This document shows, in pieces, positions 43,927 through 52,545 of a stretch of DNA of 64,000 nucleotides. The stretch's first letter is position 1. Each line of letters begins with the position of its first letter. The notes under the pieces were generated by a model, which saw nothing but the letters and a program-made list of their open reading frames with translations, was not told where the DNA came from and made no database searches. Origin of the DNA: Flavobacterium soli DSM 19725 (GTDB lineage Bacteria; Bacteroidota; Bacteroidia; Flavobacteriales; Flavobacteriaceae); the NCBI RefSeq assembly GCF_000422705.1, contig NZ_KE383907.1, positions 309,327-373,326 on the forward strand, written 5' to 3'. The position numbers and the translations under genes are program-made.

Positions 43927-44694
43927 ATGGAAACAACAAAGAAAACTTTAAAAATCAGCTTCTCCACCCAAAAAGGCGGTGTGGGAAAATCTACAATGAC
44001 CACTTTGCTGGCAAGTGTACTTCACTACCGTTTGGGTTTTAATGTGCTGGTGATGGACTGCGACTTTCCGCAACACAGCCTGACCAATATGCGTGAACGG
44101 GATAAGAGAACCATAATGCAGAACGGCTACCATAAAAAAGCGGCAATGAAGCAGTTTCAAGCCATCAACAAAAAAGCATACCCGATTATTAAATGCAAAG
44201 CTGAAACAGCTTTGGAGAAAGCATCGGAATACAGAAGCCAGTCGGTGGTTGTACCGGATGTTATTTTCTTCGACCTGCCGGGAACTGCCAATACCAAAGG
44301 CGTACTGACTACCTTAAAAAAAATGGACTTTATCTTTTCGCCCATTACTGCCGACCGTTTGGTAGTGGAAAGTACATTGGGCTTTACCAAAGCCTTTCTC
44401 GGACTTCCCCAAACGGACGAGGGAAATCCCGAACAAGAGATGTGGCTATTTTGGAACCAAGTGGACGGGAGGGAAAGAACAGGATTGTATGATGCTTATC
44501 AAAATGTCATCAAAGAACTCAACCTGCCTATAATGGAAACAAGAATAATGGATAGCAAGCGTTTCCGAAAGGAAACAGACGACACAGGCAGTTATGTGTT
44601 CCGGTCAAGTTTGCTGCCTGCCGAACCACAGTTAATGAAAGCAACCAAAATGGATTTGTTTGTCGAGGAATTTTTAAAAATCACTCATCTATAA
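43927..44694 (+). CDS. traA: ParA-family ATPase TraA
   Basis: 255 residues. Deviant Walker A 'STQKGGVGKSTMTTLLASVL' near the N-terminus, 'VLVMDCDFPQHSLTNMRERD' (Walker A') and 'VIFFDLPGTANTKGVLTTL' (Walker B). A MinD/ParA-type ATPase that, in Bacteroidota ICEs, starts the transfer operon; its role in transfer or element maintenance is not known, and no ParB partner is seen. It follows an 8-bp repeat array. Confidence 0.9.
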   Translation: METTKKTLKISFSTQKGGVGKSTMTTLLASVLHYRLGFNVLVMDCDFPQHSLTNMRERDKRTIMQNGYHKKAAMKQFQAINKKAYPIIKCKAETALEKASEYRSQSVVVPDVIFFDLPGTANTKGVLTTLKKMDFIFSPITADRLVVESTLGFTKAFLGLPQTDEGNPEQEMWLFWNQVDGRERTGLYDAYQNVIKELNLPIMETRIMDSKRFRKETDDTGSYVFRSSLLPAEPQLMKATKMDLFVEEFLKITHL

Positions 44695-44706
44695 AAGCAT
44701 TAAACT

Positions 44707-45111
44707 ATGAGTTCAGATAACAAAAACAACGATTTTGAAAAGCCCAATGTTGATGAGGAATACCTTATGAACGTCATAAGCGGCGATGAGCCTGTTGCTC
44801 CACCGACCATTAACAAAAAGCAGGACGTACCAAAAGAAAACAAGCCCAGGGAAAAAGCCCGTAACAGTTTATCAAAGAAAGCGGACTATGAGGAAACGTT
44901 TTTGGTCAATCGGTTTCCGTCCGGTCGTAACGGCAAGGTCGTTTACATACGCCCTGAATACCACGAAAGATTGCTGCGTATTGTACAATTAACAAGGGAG
45001 GAAAGAACAACGCTCTACTCATACATTGACAATATTCTTGACCACCACTTCAAGGAGTTCGGGGAAGATATTACAGATTATTTCAACGACCATTTTAAAC
45101 CCATTTTGTAG
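44707..45111 (+). CDS. DUF3408 family conjugation protein
   Basis: 134 residues. A disordered acidic N-terminus, then a basic stretch and the DUF3408 domain: 'EETFLVNRFPSGRNGKVVYI', 'YHERLLRIVQLTREERTTLY', 'SYIDNILDHHFKEF'. The predicted C-terminal helices resemble a ribbon-helix-helix. It lies in the traB/traC position of CTnDOT-like operons, 12 bases after traA; a ParB-like DNA-binding partner of TraA is possible but unproven. Confidence 0.83.
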   Translation: MSSDNKNNDFEKPNVDEEYLMNVISGDEPVAPPTINKKQDVPKENKPREKARNSLSKKADYEETFLVNRFPSGRNGKVVYIRPEYHERLLRIVQLTREERTTLYSYIDNILDHHFKEFGEDITDYFNDHFKPIL

Positions 45112-45113
45112 CT

Positions 45114-45749
45114 ATGGAAATAGTAATTGTGATATGCCTGCTGATAGTCATTGTCCTGCTTTTACAAGATAAGATTGTCATTCATAAAAGGTCAAAACAA
45201 GAACCTCCGCAGAAGAAAGTCAATCCGAACCTGCCCGATATTATGGGGCAACCCAAACCTGTAGAACGCCTTTCCCTGCCAAACACTGCCAATGAACGCC
45301 AAATTGAGGAACCGGAGATAAACCCTGCTAATTTAGACATTGAATACGACGAAAATGAAAACGTAAGTGCTCAAATTCCGCAGGAAGAGCTGGACGAAGT
45401 TTTCAGTAATATGCCTGATTTGGAGGAAGAGGAAGAAGATTGGAACAGGTACGGAATATCCGGTGGCGATGACGGTTTTGCCCAAGGGGTTACCTTTGAA
45501 GAACTAAGCTCCGTGGGGATGTTGCTCCAAAAAGAAGAATTGGAACCAGCCCAAAAGGAAACAGCGATAGCGATAGTTCAAAAAATACAGGGAACTGAGT
45601 TATTCAACCTATTGGAAAATTCCATGGAAGATGCTTCCCGAAAAATAGCCGAGCTTTTGGATAGCACCCTTTCATCTGAAACGGAAGCCGGTTCTTCCAA
45701 TTTGCGGAAAAGTGATTTGAGTGATTTTGACATTGGGGAGTTTGTGTAA
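45114..45749 (+). CDS. Early tra-operon membrane protein (TraD-like position)
   Basis: 211 residues. The first ~18 residues form a membrane helix ('EIVIVICLLIVIVLLLQDKI'), then a Pro-rich linker and a strongly acidic region ('DLEEEEEDWNRY'), then a helical domain 'VTFEELSSVGMLLQKEELEP'. It has the position and build of proteins annotated TraD in related ICEs; function unknown. A copy of the 20-bp-spaced motif lies inside its coding sequence (45278). It is the last tra gene before the metal cargo. Confidence 0.7.
   Translation: MEIVIVICLLIVIVLLLQDKIVIHKRSKQEPPQKKVNPNLPDIMGQPKPVERLSLPNTANERQIEEPEINPANLDIEYDENENVSAQIPQEELDEVFSNMPDLEEEEEDWNRYGISGGDDGFAQGVTFEELSSVGMLLQKEELEPAQKETAIAIVQKIQGTELFNLLENSMEDASRKIAELLDSTLSSETEAGSSNLRKSDLSDFDIGEFV
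45278..45310 (+). repeat. Intragenic copy of the 20-bp-spaced motif
   Basis: GCCAAACACTGCC at 45278-45290 and GCCAAATTGAGGA at 45298-45310, starting 20 bp apart, within the coding sequence of the preceding gene (codons for ...PNTANERQI...). The first half is identical to the copies at 40070 and 43520. Confidence 0.5.
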
Positions 45750-45769
45750 AAAAATAGAAGATTTTAAAT

Positions 45770-45804
45770 GAGCCTGAAATTTAGTTTTTCAGGCTCAATT
45801 TTTT
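45770..45804. terminator. Bidirectional terminator between tra operon and metal cargo
   Basis: GAGCCTGAAA (45770-45779) pairs with TTTCAGGCTC (45787-45796), 7-base loop, T-tract on the right and A-rich sequence on the left. It ends traA-D transcription from the left and the cation-transporter message from the right. Confidence 0.82.
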
Positions 45805-45809
45805 CTCAC

Positions 45810-46604
45810 TCATTTCGCCAACTTCAATATTCTGTATGCCCCCCTTGCCACAACTAAGAATACAATAGCTCCGATAATCAAATCGGGATAGCTTGAATTG
45901 AGCCAATGAACCAAAAGCCCTGCAACGATAACACCCGAATTGATAATAACATCGTTTGATGTAAAAATCATAGTTGCCTGTATGTGGGCTTCTTTGCTTT
46001 TGTTCTTTTGCAACAGGTAAAGACAAAATATATTTGCCATTAGTGCCAAAACAGAAACGATAATCATAGTTTGAAAATCGGGCATTTTTTCAAAGCCTAA
46101 AAAACGCCTGATAACTTCAACAAAACCAATAACAGCCAATAGGATTTGAAAGTACCCTGCAAATTTGGCGATGTTGTTTTTCCTTGCTATTGTTCCACCC
46201 ACAGCGAATAAAGCCAAAGCATAAACGATACTGTCCGCAAGCATATCCAAACTATCAGCTACCAAACCCATTGAATTGGAAAAAATGCCAAACACCATTT
46301 CCAATCCAAAGAAAACGAAATTAATAATCAGTACAGTCCAAAGTAGTTTCCGTTGGTTATTATTTGTATCTGTTTCAAAAATTGCATTGCTTTCTTCAGT
46401 TGAAATCAATGTAGTATTCAGGTTTAGTGTTCCCAAAGCCGTTAAAATCGGGTCGGGATTTCCATTGTGATAAACGTTCAGCTTTCTGTTTGGAATATCA
46501 AACTCTAATGATTTTACCGTATCAAAGTTTTGCAGTTTCATACGGATTAACTGCTCCTCACTTGGGCAATCCATTTTTGTAATATTGAATATTGTTTTGT
46601 TCAT
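45810..46604 (-). CDS. Cation diffusion facilitator with N-terminal HMA-like domain
   Basis: 264 residues. The first ~75 residues form a ferredoxin-like domain ('ITKMDCPSEEQLIRMKLQNF'), related to HMA but with a lone Cys. Then come six helices of the CDF fold: helix 2 'MGLVADSLDMLADSIVYAL' carries the metal-site Asp pair, helix 5 'HIQATMIFTSNDVIINSGVI' has the second His/Asp-type pair. The usual cytoplasmic C-terminal domain is missing. It is predicted to export Zn2+, Pb2+ or Co2+. Encoded 3 bases after the TonB-receptor stop. Confidence 0.87.
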   Translation of the reverse strand: MNKTIFNITKMDCPSEEQLIRMKLQNFDTVKSLEFDIPNRKLNVYHNGNPDPILTALGTLNLNTTLISTEESNAIFETDTNNNQRKLLWTVLIINFVFFGLEMVFGIFSNSMGLVADSLDMLADSIVYALALFAVGGTIARKNNIAKFAGYFQILLAVIGFVEVIRRFLGFEKMPDFQTMIIVSVLALMANIFCLYLLQKNKSKEAHIQATMIFTSNDVIINSGVIVAGLLVHWLNSSYPDLIIGAIVFLVVARGAYRILKLAK

Positions 46605-46607
46605 CTT

Positions 46608-48779
46608 TTAAAGTTTAAATTTTATTCCTCCGTTAATTACAAATCCGTCCAATGGTGCATAAATATCTTTAAAAACAGGGTTGGTTATAGTACCTGTATA
46701 AATGTTATCAAAACGTGTCTGTCTTGTATCAAGGAAGTTTTCAAAGTTGATATATAAAGAAAATCTTTCCCAAATCTTTTCAGCCATAAAGCCACATGTC
46801 CAATAATCGTTTCCTATTGTTCCGTCATTGAGCTTTTGCGGACTGAAATAATAGGCTTCTAAACCAATCTTCCATTTATCCTCAATTTCATACATCAGTA
46901 CAGAGTTAATACGGTGTTTTGGGGTTAATGGATTTTCGGTAGTTGTTCCGTTTTCAATCAATCGGGTATCGGTAAAGGTGTAGCCCAGAAACAGCTTCAA
47001 ATCATCATATCCTATTTTTACGTTGGTTTCTGTTCCTTTAGTATGTATGTAGCCCGATGAATTGATGAACTGATAAAGATTAGCAGATGGATTTTGAAGC
47101 AACAAAGGATTATCCAGATAAGTATAAAAAAACAATTGGTTTATGCTGAATGTCCAATCATCGCCTATATTAGTACGGTAGTTGATGTCTGCATTTGCTC
47201 CGTAGCTCCTTTCTAATTTATTGGTTTTATCGTTAATAGGCATTACGTTTTGATATTGTATGCGTTCGCTTTCTTCGGTAAAAATGGTTGGTGTTTTGTA
47301 GCCAAATCCGCCCCCGACACGTGAAGTCAATCCATTTGCAATCTTAAACAATGCCGATACTCTTGGCAAAAAAACAGCTCCATAATCAATCACATAATCC
47401 GTCCTTAAACCTGCTTCCAATTGAAGCCAATCGGTAGCCTTAAAAGAATTTTGAACGAAAGCCCCGAATGTGGTATGAGTATAATCCCTCAACGGAAATG
47501 CAGTAATCTGTTTTTCTTTAAAATTATCAGTCCAAATATTAACGCCTGTTACCCATTCCGATTTTTCTTTGCTGTGCGTATAGCTTGCTTCCGTAAAAGT
47601 AGCGGTCTGCGTTCCCTCAAATTCGTAATTCGGAATAGCCGTATTGCGGTTAAAATAACTTACGCTGTTTTTGAATTGTACAAAACTGTTTTCGTTTACA
47701 GTATGGTCAAAAACAAATTGAGTGGAATAACGCTGTGTTTTGTTTTCTTCAAAATATTGATGGGTGTTATCTCCTTTGCCTTTGATGTAGAGCATATCGC
47801 CACCCAAACGGTTTTCAATGGTGGTATTGATACCAAAGTTCATTTTTGTTTTATCATTGAAGTAAACAAATAATTTAGGGTTCAGTACATACCTTTCAAA
47901 TTGGGGAATGGCAGAAAGCCCGATTTGTGCAGGGTCGTAAGCTCCGTTGCGATTGTGCGAAGCAAATATTGTCGTTCCGATTTTCTTAAACTTCTGTCCG
48001 TAAAAACCGTTGATGTCTAAACCTCTGCCCGATGTTCCGTTTAAATGAAAGCGTAAATCCCTTTCTTCCGTTGGTGTTTTGGAAATCAGATTGACCAGAC
48101 CTGCTATTGCTCCACCACCATACAGCGTGGAAGTTGAACCTTTGATAACTTCCACCTGCTTTAAGTCAAGGGGTGGGATTTGCAACAAACCTAACCCACT
48201 TGAAGCACCCGAATAAATCGGGAAACCGTCTTTTAAGATTTGCGTATATCGTCCGTCAAGCCCTTGAATACGAATACTTGCGTTGGCACTTGTGGGCGAT
48301 GTGGTTTGTACATGAATACCTGTACTCTCACTCAAAAGCATACGAATATCCCCTGCTTTCATATTGCCTTTTTCGTCCAATTCTTCACCTCCGATAAATT
48401 CAATTCTTGTAGGGATATTTTGGATAGTTCTTGTACTTCTTGTTGATGAAATAACGATTTCTTCCAAATCTTCCGATTGTTCAGAAAGTAGGATTTCAAT
48501 CGGGGTTGTATCTTTTAACGGAAAATTAAAGCTGTCGGTACGTTGGGCAAAACCAACATAACTAAATTGAATTTCCTGCAAACCGTTTGGAATACCTGTT
48601 AATATGATTTGTCCGTTTTCATCTGAAGTTGTTGCGATTGTAGTTCCCGTAACCTGTGCGGTTACGCCCATTAAAAGCTCTTTTTTTTCACTGTCTTTAA
48701 TTACAGCTTTGAACGTATTTTGTGCATATACACAAAGGTTTAGTGCCATAAAAAATGACACAATAAGTATTTTTTTCAT
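46608..48779 (-). CDS. TonB-dependent outer-membrane receptor
   Basis: 723 residues from the ATG at 48779 ('KKILIVSFFMALNLCVYAQ' signal peptide; the frame upstream to 48830 is not needed). An N-terminal carboxypeptidase-like regulatory domain (about 20-100), a plug (about 110-225) with 'IQGLDGRYTQILKDGFPIYS' and 'VEVIKGSTSTLYGGGAIAGL', then a 22-strand barrel ending 'GFVINGGIKFKL'. It likely imports a metal or metal complex, or passes a metal out of the periplasm together with the CDF pump encoded behind it. Such receptor-CDF pairs occur in metal cargos of this phylum. Confidence 0.9.
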   Translation of the reverse strand: MKKILIVSFFMALNLCVYAQNTFKAVIKDSEKKELLMGVTAQVTGTTIATTSDENGQIILTGIPNGLQEIQFSYVGFAQRTDSFNFPLKDTTPIEILLSEQSEDLEEIVISSTRSTRTIQNIPTRIEFIGGEELDEKGNMKAGDIRMLLSESTGIHVQTTSPTSANASIRIQGLDGRYTQILKDGFPIYSGASSGLGLLQIPPLDLKQVEVIKGSTSTLYGGGAIAGLVNLISKTPTEERDLRFHLNGTSGRGLDINGFYGQKFKKIGTTIFASHNRNGAYDPAQIGLSAIPQFERYVLNPKLFVYFNDKTKMNFGINTTIENRLGGDMLYIKGKGDNTHQYFEENKTQRYSTQFVFDHTVNENSFVQFKNSVSYFNRNTAIPNYEFEGTQTATFTEASYTHSKEKSEWVTGVNIWTDNFKEKQITAFPLRDYTHTTFGAFVQNSFKATDWLQLEAGLRTDYVIDYGAVFLPRVSALFKIANGLTSRVGGGFGYKTPTIFTEESERIQYQNVMPINDKTNKLERSYGANADINYRTNIGDDWTFSINQLFFYTYLDNPLLLQNPSANLYQFINSSGYIHTKGTETNVKIGYDDLKLFLGYTFTDTRLIENGTTTENPLTPKHRINSVLMYEIEDKWKIGLEAYYFSPQKLNDGTIGNDYWTCGFMAEKIWERFSLYINFENFLDTRQTRFDNIYTGTITNPVFKDIYAPLDGFVINGGIKFKL

Positions 48780-48816
48780 TGTAAAAATGATGCTTAATAT
48801 GAATAAATGGATTATA

Positions 48817-48858
48817 GCGGTGCTAAGCACCGCAGGAAATAAACTGTGCTGAAAGCAC
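48817..48858. other. Two hairpins between TonB receptor and small secreted protein
   Basis: GCGGTGC/GCACCGC (48817-48833, 3-base loop) and GTGCT/AGCAC (48846-48858, 3-base loop), in the 85-base gap. Neither has a T-tract, so attenuation, mRNA processing or stabilisation is more likely than termination. Confidence 0.5.
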
Positions 48859-48864
48859 TAGATA

Positions 48865-49176
48865 TTAAACAAGCTGTGGGGGATGCCAAACGGAAAAGGG
48901 AAAATCAGAAACAGGCGGTGTTGGCATTGTTCCTAATTTTCTTTGCGGTTCTTTTACTGAATGTGTAACCGAAAAATGAAAAGTAATTAAAACAAATCCC
49001 GTACAGGTATTACAGCTAAAAAATGGCGAACAACAACCCTTATTGCAATCTTGGTCTTCCTGTCCGTTTTGTCCTTGCTCGGTTGTATGCTCCTGCATAC
49101 ATTTATCCTCAATAAAAGTCGGTACTGCTGATAACAGCAATACATAAACGGCTAATATTAAAGATATAAATTTCAT
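48865..49176 (-). CDS. Small secreted Cys-rich protein of the metal cargo (DUF6660-like)
   Basis: 103 residues from the ATG at 49176 (a longer frame to 49266 has no conserved start). Signal peptide 'KFISLILAVYVLLLSAVPT', then a Cys-rich middle 'CMQEHTTEQ', 'DCNKGCCSPFFSCNTCTGF' and the C-terminal end 'FPFSVWHPPQLV'. The Trp-x-Pro-Pro tail is shared with the copper-island protein at 13863. Likely a periplasmic metal binder; a TATCTTCG box, one mismatch from TAnnTTTG, lies 7 bases before the start. Confidence 0.72.
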   Translation of the reverse strand: MKFISLILAVYVLLLSAVPTFIEDKCMQEHTTEQGQNGQEDQDCNKGCCSPFFSCNTCTGFVLITFHFSVTHSVKEPQRKLGTMPTPPVSDFPFSVWHPPQLV

Positions 49177-49241
49177 TTTGCGAAGATAGTAAATAAACAT
49201 TGTCCAATAAATATATATCCTCTTTTTTTCATCTCTATAAC

Positions 49242-49285
49242 GCCACCCACCGCCAAACAATTCCACTGACTGCCACTTTCTTATA
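49242..49285 (+). promoter_or_regulatory. 20-bp-spaced motif upstream of traE
   Basis: GCCACCCACCGCC (49242-49254) and TCCACTGACTGCC (49262-49274), 20 bp apart, more degenerate than the others. TATAAC starts at 49282, 8 bp after the motif. The stretch GACTGCCAC...TTCTTATA matches the mobC site (40050) almost base for base. traE starts at 49366. Confidence 0.55.
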
Positions 49286-49297
49286 ACGCTCTAATTT

Positions 49298-49363
49298 CTG
49301 AAACACCTTTGTCCCGAAAGCCCGCAAGGTGCGGGATAACAATAACAAATTAATGTGTTTCAG
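49298..49363 (+). promoter_or_regulatory. Structured 5' leader of traE
   Basis: CTGAAACAC (49298-49306) pairs perfectly with GTGTTTCAG (49355-49363), enclosing a hairpin CCCGCA/TGCGGG (49321-49335). The 3' arm ends 2 bases before the traE ATG, so folding could hide or present the start site. Confidence 0.6.
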
Positions 49364-49365
49364 TT

Positions 49366-49671
49366 ATGGAAAAACAGAGAAAAAAAGTTTTGCTGGCAGC
49401 CGTGGCTATGCTGTCAGGAATTGGTGCTTTCGCACAGGGAAACGGTACAGCAGGTATCAACGAGGCTACCCAAATGGTAACGTCTTATTTCGACCCCGCA
49501 ACCCAATTAATCTACGCCATAGGTGCAGTAGTCGGGTTAATCGGAGGCGTTAAGGTGTACAACAAATTCAGTTCGGGCGACCCCGATACGAGCAAAACTG
49601 CGGCAAGCTGGTTCGGTGCGTGTATCTTCTTAATCGTGGCAGCTACTATCCTGCGTTCATTCTTCCTTTAA
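49366..49671 (+). CDS. traE: Conjugation protein TraE (DUF4134)
   Basis: 101 residues. Signal peptide ending 'GIGAFAQG', then two hydrophobic helices ('LIYAIGAVVGLIGGVKVYNK' and 'FGACIFLIVAATILRSFFL') around 'SSGDPDTSKTAASW'. This is the DUF4134 profile of CTnDOT TraE, a VirB2-like pilin candidate. First gene of the main tra operon; a structured leader precedes it. Confidence 0.88.
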   Translation: MEKQRKKVLLAAVAMLSGIGAFAQGNGTAGINEATQMVTSYFDPATQLIYAIGAVVGLIGGVKVYNKFSSGDPDTSKTAASWFGACIFLIVAATILRSFFL

Positions 49672-49682
49672 TCCTTTGCTTT

Positions 49683-50015
49683 ATGAACAATTACAACATA
49701 AACAAAGGCATCGGAAGAACGGTGGAATTTAAAGGTTTGAAAGCGCAATACCTGTTCATCTTCGCTGGCGGATTACTCGGTACGCTCATCTTCGTGATGA
49801 TACTGTATATGGCAGGCGTAAACTCTTACATCTGCCTGTTTCTCGGAGCAGGCGGTGCTTCGCTGATTGTGTGGCAGACCTTTTCACTCAACAGGAAGTA
49901 CGGCGAACACGGATTAATGAAGATAGCGGCTAATAAAAGGCATCCCCGCCATATCATTTGTCGCAAGCCAGTACACCGCTATTTAAAATTCACTCCTAAA
50001 TCGAATGCCCTATGA
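49683..50015 (+). CDS. traF: Conjugation protein TraF (DUF4133)
   Basis: 110 residues from the ATG at 49683 ('MNNYNINKGIGRTVEFKGLK'); an in-frame ATG at 49620 lies inside traE and is not used. Two helices: 'YLFIFAGGLLGTLIFVMILY' and 'YICLFLGAGGASLIVWQTFS'. VirB3-like inner-membrane protein of the channel. It overlaps traG by 4 bases (ATGA). Confidence 0.88.
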   Translation: MNNYNINKGIGRTVEFKGLKAQYLFIFAGGLLGTLIFVMILYMAGVNSYICLFLGAGGASLIVWQTFSLNRKYGEHGLMKIAANKRHPRHIICRKPVHRYLKFTPKSNAL

Positions 50016-52516
50016 GAAACGTTGCAAAAACGACAACGCTGGAAAATAAATTTCCTTTGTTGGCAGTAGAAAACAACTGCATCCTTTCCAAAGATGCAGA
50101 CATTACCGCCTGTTTTGAAGTGCGTTTGCCGGAACTGTTTACCGTAGCCTCTGCGGAATATGAAGCCATTCATTCCGCCTGGCATAAGGCTATTAAGACC
50201 TTGCCGGATTTTACGGTCATTCACAAACAGGATTGGTATATCAAAGAAAGCTATGCGCCCGATTTGGCAGAAGACAATCAAAGTTTTTTGGCAAAATCCT
50301 ACCAACGTCATTTTAATGAGCGACCGTTCTTAAACCATTATTGCTACCTCTTTTTAACCAAGACAACCAAAGAGCGTATGCGTATGCAAAGTAATTTTTC
50401 ATCGCTTTGTAAAGGTTCACTGATACCAAAGGAAATCAGGAACAAGGAAACGATACATCGCTTTATGGAAGCGGTGGCACAGTTTGAACGTATCGTGAAC
50501 GATAGTGGTTTTATAACCCTGCAACGCCTTACCGAAGACGACATTATCGGAACGGACGAAAAGCAGGGGTTGCTGGAACAATACCTTACGCTATCGAGGG
50601 ATGCGGGAACACCGATGCAGGACATCGCACTCGGAACGGAAGAAGTCCGTATCGGGAACAAAAGGTTGAGCCTGCACACACTTTCGGACACGGACGACCT
50701 GCCCGGAACGGTATCGGCAGATACCCGTTTTGAAAAGCTATCTACCGACCGTAGCGACTGCCGTCTGTCATTCGCCGCACCTGTGGGCTTGCTGTTAAGC
50801 TGTAACCATATCTACAATCAATATTTGTTTATAGACAACAGCGAAGACAACCTGCAAAAGTTTGAGAAATCCGCAAGGAATATGCACTCACTGGCTCGTT
50901 ACAGCCGTTCCAACCAAATCAACAAAGAGTGGATAGAAAAGTACCTAAACGAAGCCCACAGTTTTGGGCTATCTTCTGTTCGTGCTCACTTCAACATTAT
51001 GGCGTGGTCGGATGATCCGGCAGAACTGAAACAGCTAAAAAATGATTGTGGTAGTGCTTTAGCATTGATGGAATGTAAACCCAGACACAACACTACCGAT
51101 GTAGCAACATTGTACTGGGCAGGAATACCGGGTAATGCAGGTGATTTTCCCGCAGAGGAAAGTTTTTACACCTTTATCGAACCTGCATTATGCTTCTTCA
51201 CGGAAGAAACCAATTACCACAATTCGCCTTCGCCATTCGGTATCAAAATGGCTGACCGCCTGACCGGAAAGCCTATCCATTTGGATATATCGGATTTGCC
51301 TATGAAGCGTGGCATAATCACAAACCGGAACAAGTTTATACTCGGTCCATCGGGAAGTGGTAAATCGTTCTTCACAAACCATATGGTACGACAGTATTAC
51401 GAACAAGGCGCTCACGTTTTGCTTGTTGACACTGGTAATTCTTATCAAGGATTATGCGAACTCATTAAAGGTAAAACTAAAGGCGAAGACGGTGTTTACT
51501 TCACCTATACCGAAGATAATCCGATTGCTTTTAATCCTTTCTATACCGATGATGGTGTGTTCGATATTGAGAAGCGTGAAAGTGTCAAGACTTTGATATT
51601 GACGCTTTGGAAACGTGATGATGAACCACCAACTCGCTCAGAAGAAGTAGCATTATCAAATGCTGTATCAGGCTATATCGAGCGCATCAAACAGGACGAT
51701 ATTTATCCATCATTCAACGGCTTCTATGAGTATGTAAAAGGCGATTACTGCAAGGTACTCGAAGAAAAACAGGTAAGGGAAAAAGACTTTGACATTGCCA
51801 ATTTTCTCAACGTACTCGAACCCTACTACAAAGGTGGTGAGTATGATTATCTGTTAAACTCTGATAAGCAGTTAGACTTGTTGAGTAAGCGTTTTATCGT
51901 ATTTGAAATTGATGCGATTAAAGACCACAAAATCCTCTTTCCCATTGTGACAATCATCATAATGGAAGTCTTCATCAACAAAATGCGTAGGCTGAAAGGT
52001 ATCCGCAAGCTCATATTGATTGAAGAAGCGTGGAAGGCGATTGCCAAAGAAGGAATGGCAGAATACATCAAGTACCTCTTTAAAACCGTCCGCAAATTTT
52101 TCGGTGAAGCAATCGTCGTAACGCAAGAGGTCGATGATATTATCCAATCGCCTATCGTCAAAGAAAGTATCATCAATAACTCTGACTGTAAAATCCTTTT
52201 AGACCAACGAAAGTATATGAACAAGTTTGATGATATACAGGCGATGTTGGGGCTTACAGATAAGGAAAAAGGGCAGGTACTTTCTATCAATATGAACAAC
52301 GATGCAAGCCGACTTTACAAAGAGGTTTGGATAGGCTTAGGTGGTACACACTCGGCAGTTTATGCCACCGAAGTTAGTTTGGAGGAATACCTTGCTTACA
52401 CCACCGAAGAAACCGAAAAAATGGAAGTGATGCAGCTTGCTGCTGAACTGGACGGCAATGTAGAACTCGCCATCAAGCATATCGCAATGCAAAGGCGGGA
52501 CAAAGTAAATCAATAG
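50012..52516 (+). CDS. traG: Conjugation ATPase TraG (VirB4-like)
   Basis: 834 residues, soluble. VirB4/CagE family: 'FILGPSGSGKSFFTNHMVRQ' (Walker A, near 445) and 'KLILIEEAWKAIAKEGMAEY' (Walker B, near 666), then 'VTQEVDDIIQSPIVKESIIN'. It powers assembly of the transfer channel. Full length for the family. Normally followed by the small traH, which is absent here. Confidence 0.93.
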   Translation: MRNVAKTTTLENKFPLLAVENNCILSKDADITACFEVRLPELFTVASAEYEAIHSAWHKAIKTLPDFTVIHKQDWYIKESYAPDLAEDNQSFLAKSYQRHFNERPFLNHYCYLFLTKTTKERMRMQSNFSSLCKGSLIPKEIRNKETIHRFMEAVAQFERIVNDSGFITLQRLTEDDIIGTDEKQGLLEQYLTLSRDAGTPMQDIALGTEEVRIGNKRLSLHTLSDTDDLPGTVSADTRFEKLSTDRSDCRLSFAAPVGLLLSCNHIYNQYLFIDNSEDNLQKFEKSARNMHSLARYSRSNQINKEWIEKYLNEAHSFGLSSVRAHFNIMAWSDDPAELKQLKNDCGSALALMECKPRHNTTDVATLYWAGIPGNAGDFPAEESFYTFIEPALCFFTEETNYHNSPSPFGIKMADRLTGKPIHLDISDLPMKRGIITNRNKFILGPSGSGKSFFTNHMVRQYYEQGAHVLLVDTGNSYQGLCELIKGKTKGEDGVYFTYTEDNPIAFNPFYTDDGVFDIEKRESVKTLILTLWKRDDEPPTRSEEVALSNAVSGYIERIKQDDIYPSFNGFYEYVKGDYCKVLEEKQVREKDFDIANFLNVLEPYYKGGEYDYLLNSDKQLDLLSKRFIVFEIDAIKDHKILFPIVTIIIMEVFINKMRRLKGIRKLILIEEAWKAIAKEGMAEYIKYLFKTVRKFFGEAIVVTQEVDDIIQSPIVKESIINNSDCKILLDQRKYMNKFDDIQAMLGLTDKEKGQVLSINMNNDASRLYKEVWIGLGGTHSAVYATEVSLEEYLAYTTEETEKMEVMQLAAELDGNVELAIKHIAMQRRDKVNQ

Positions 52517-52545
52517 TCAATTAACAATTTAAAAATTCAGAAACA

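Noticed and set aside
48817..48833. Rho-independent terminator between TonB receptor and secreted protein
   Set aside because: Perfect stem but no T-run on either strand; described as a hairpin instead.
49329..49553. Plus-strand 74-codon frame overlapping traE
   Set aside because: Reads traE in another frame; traE itself has the family signature and signal peptide.
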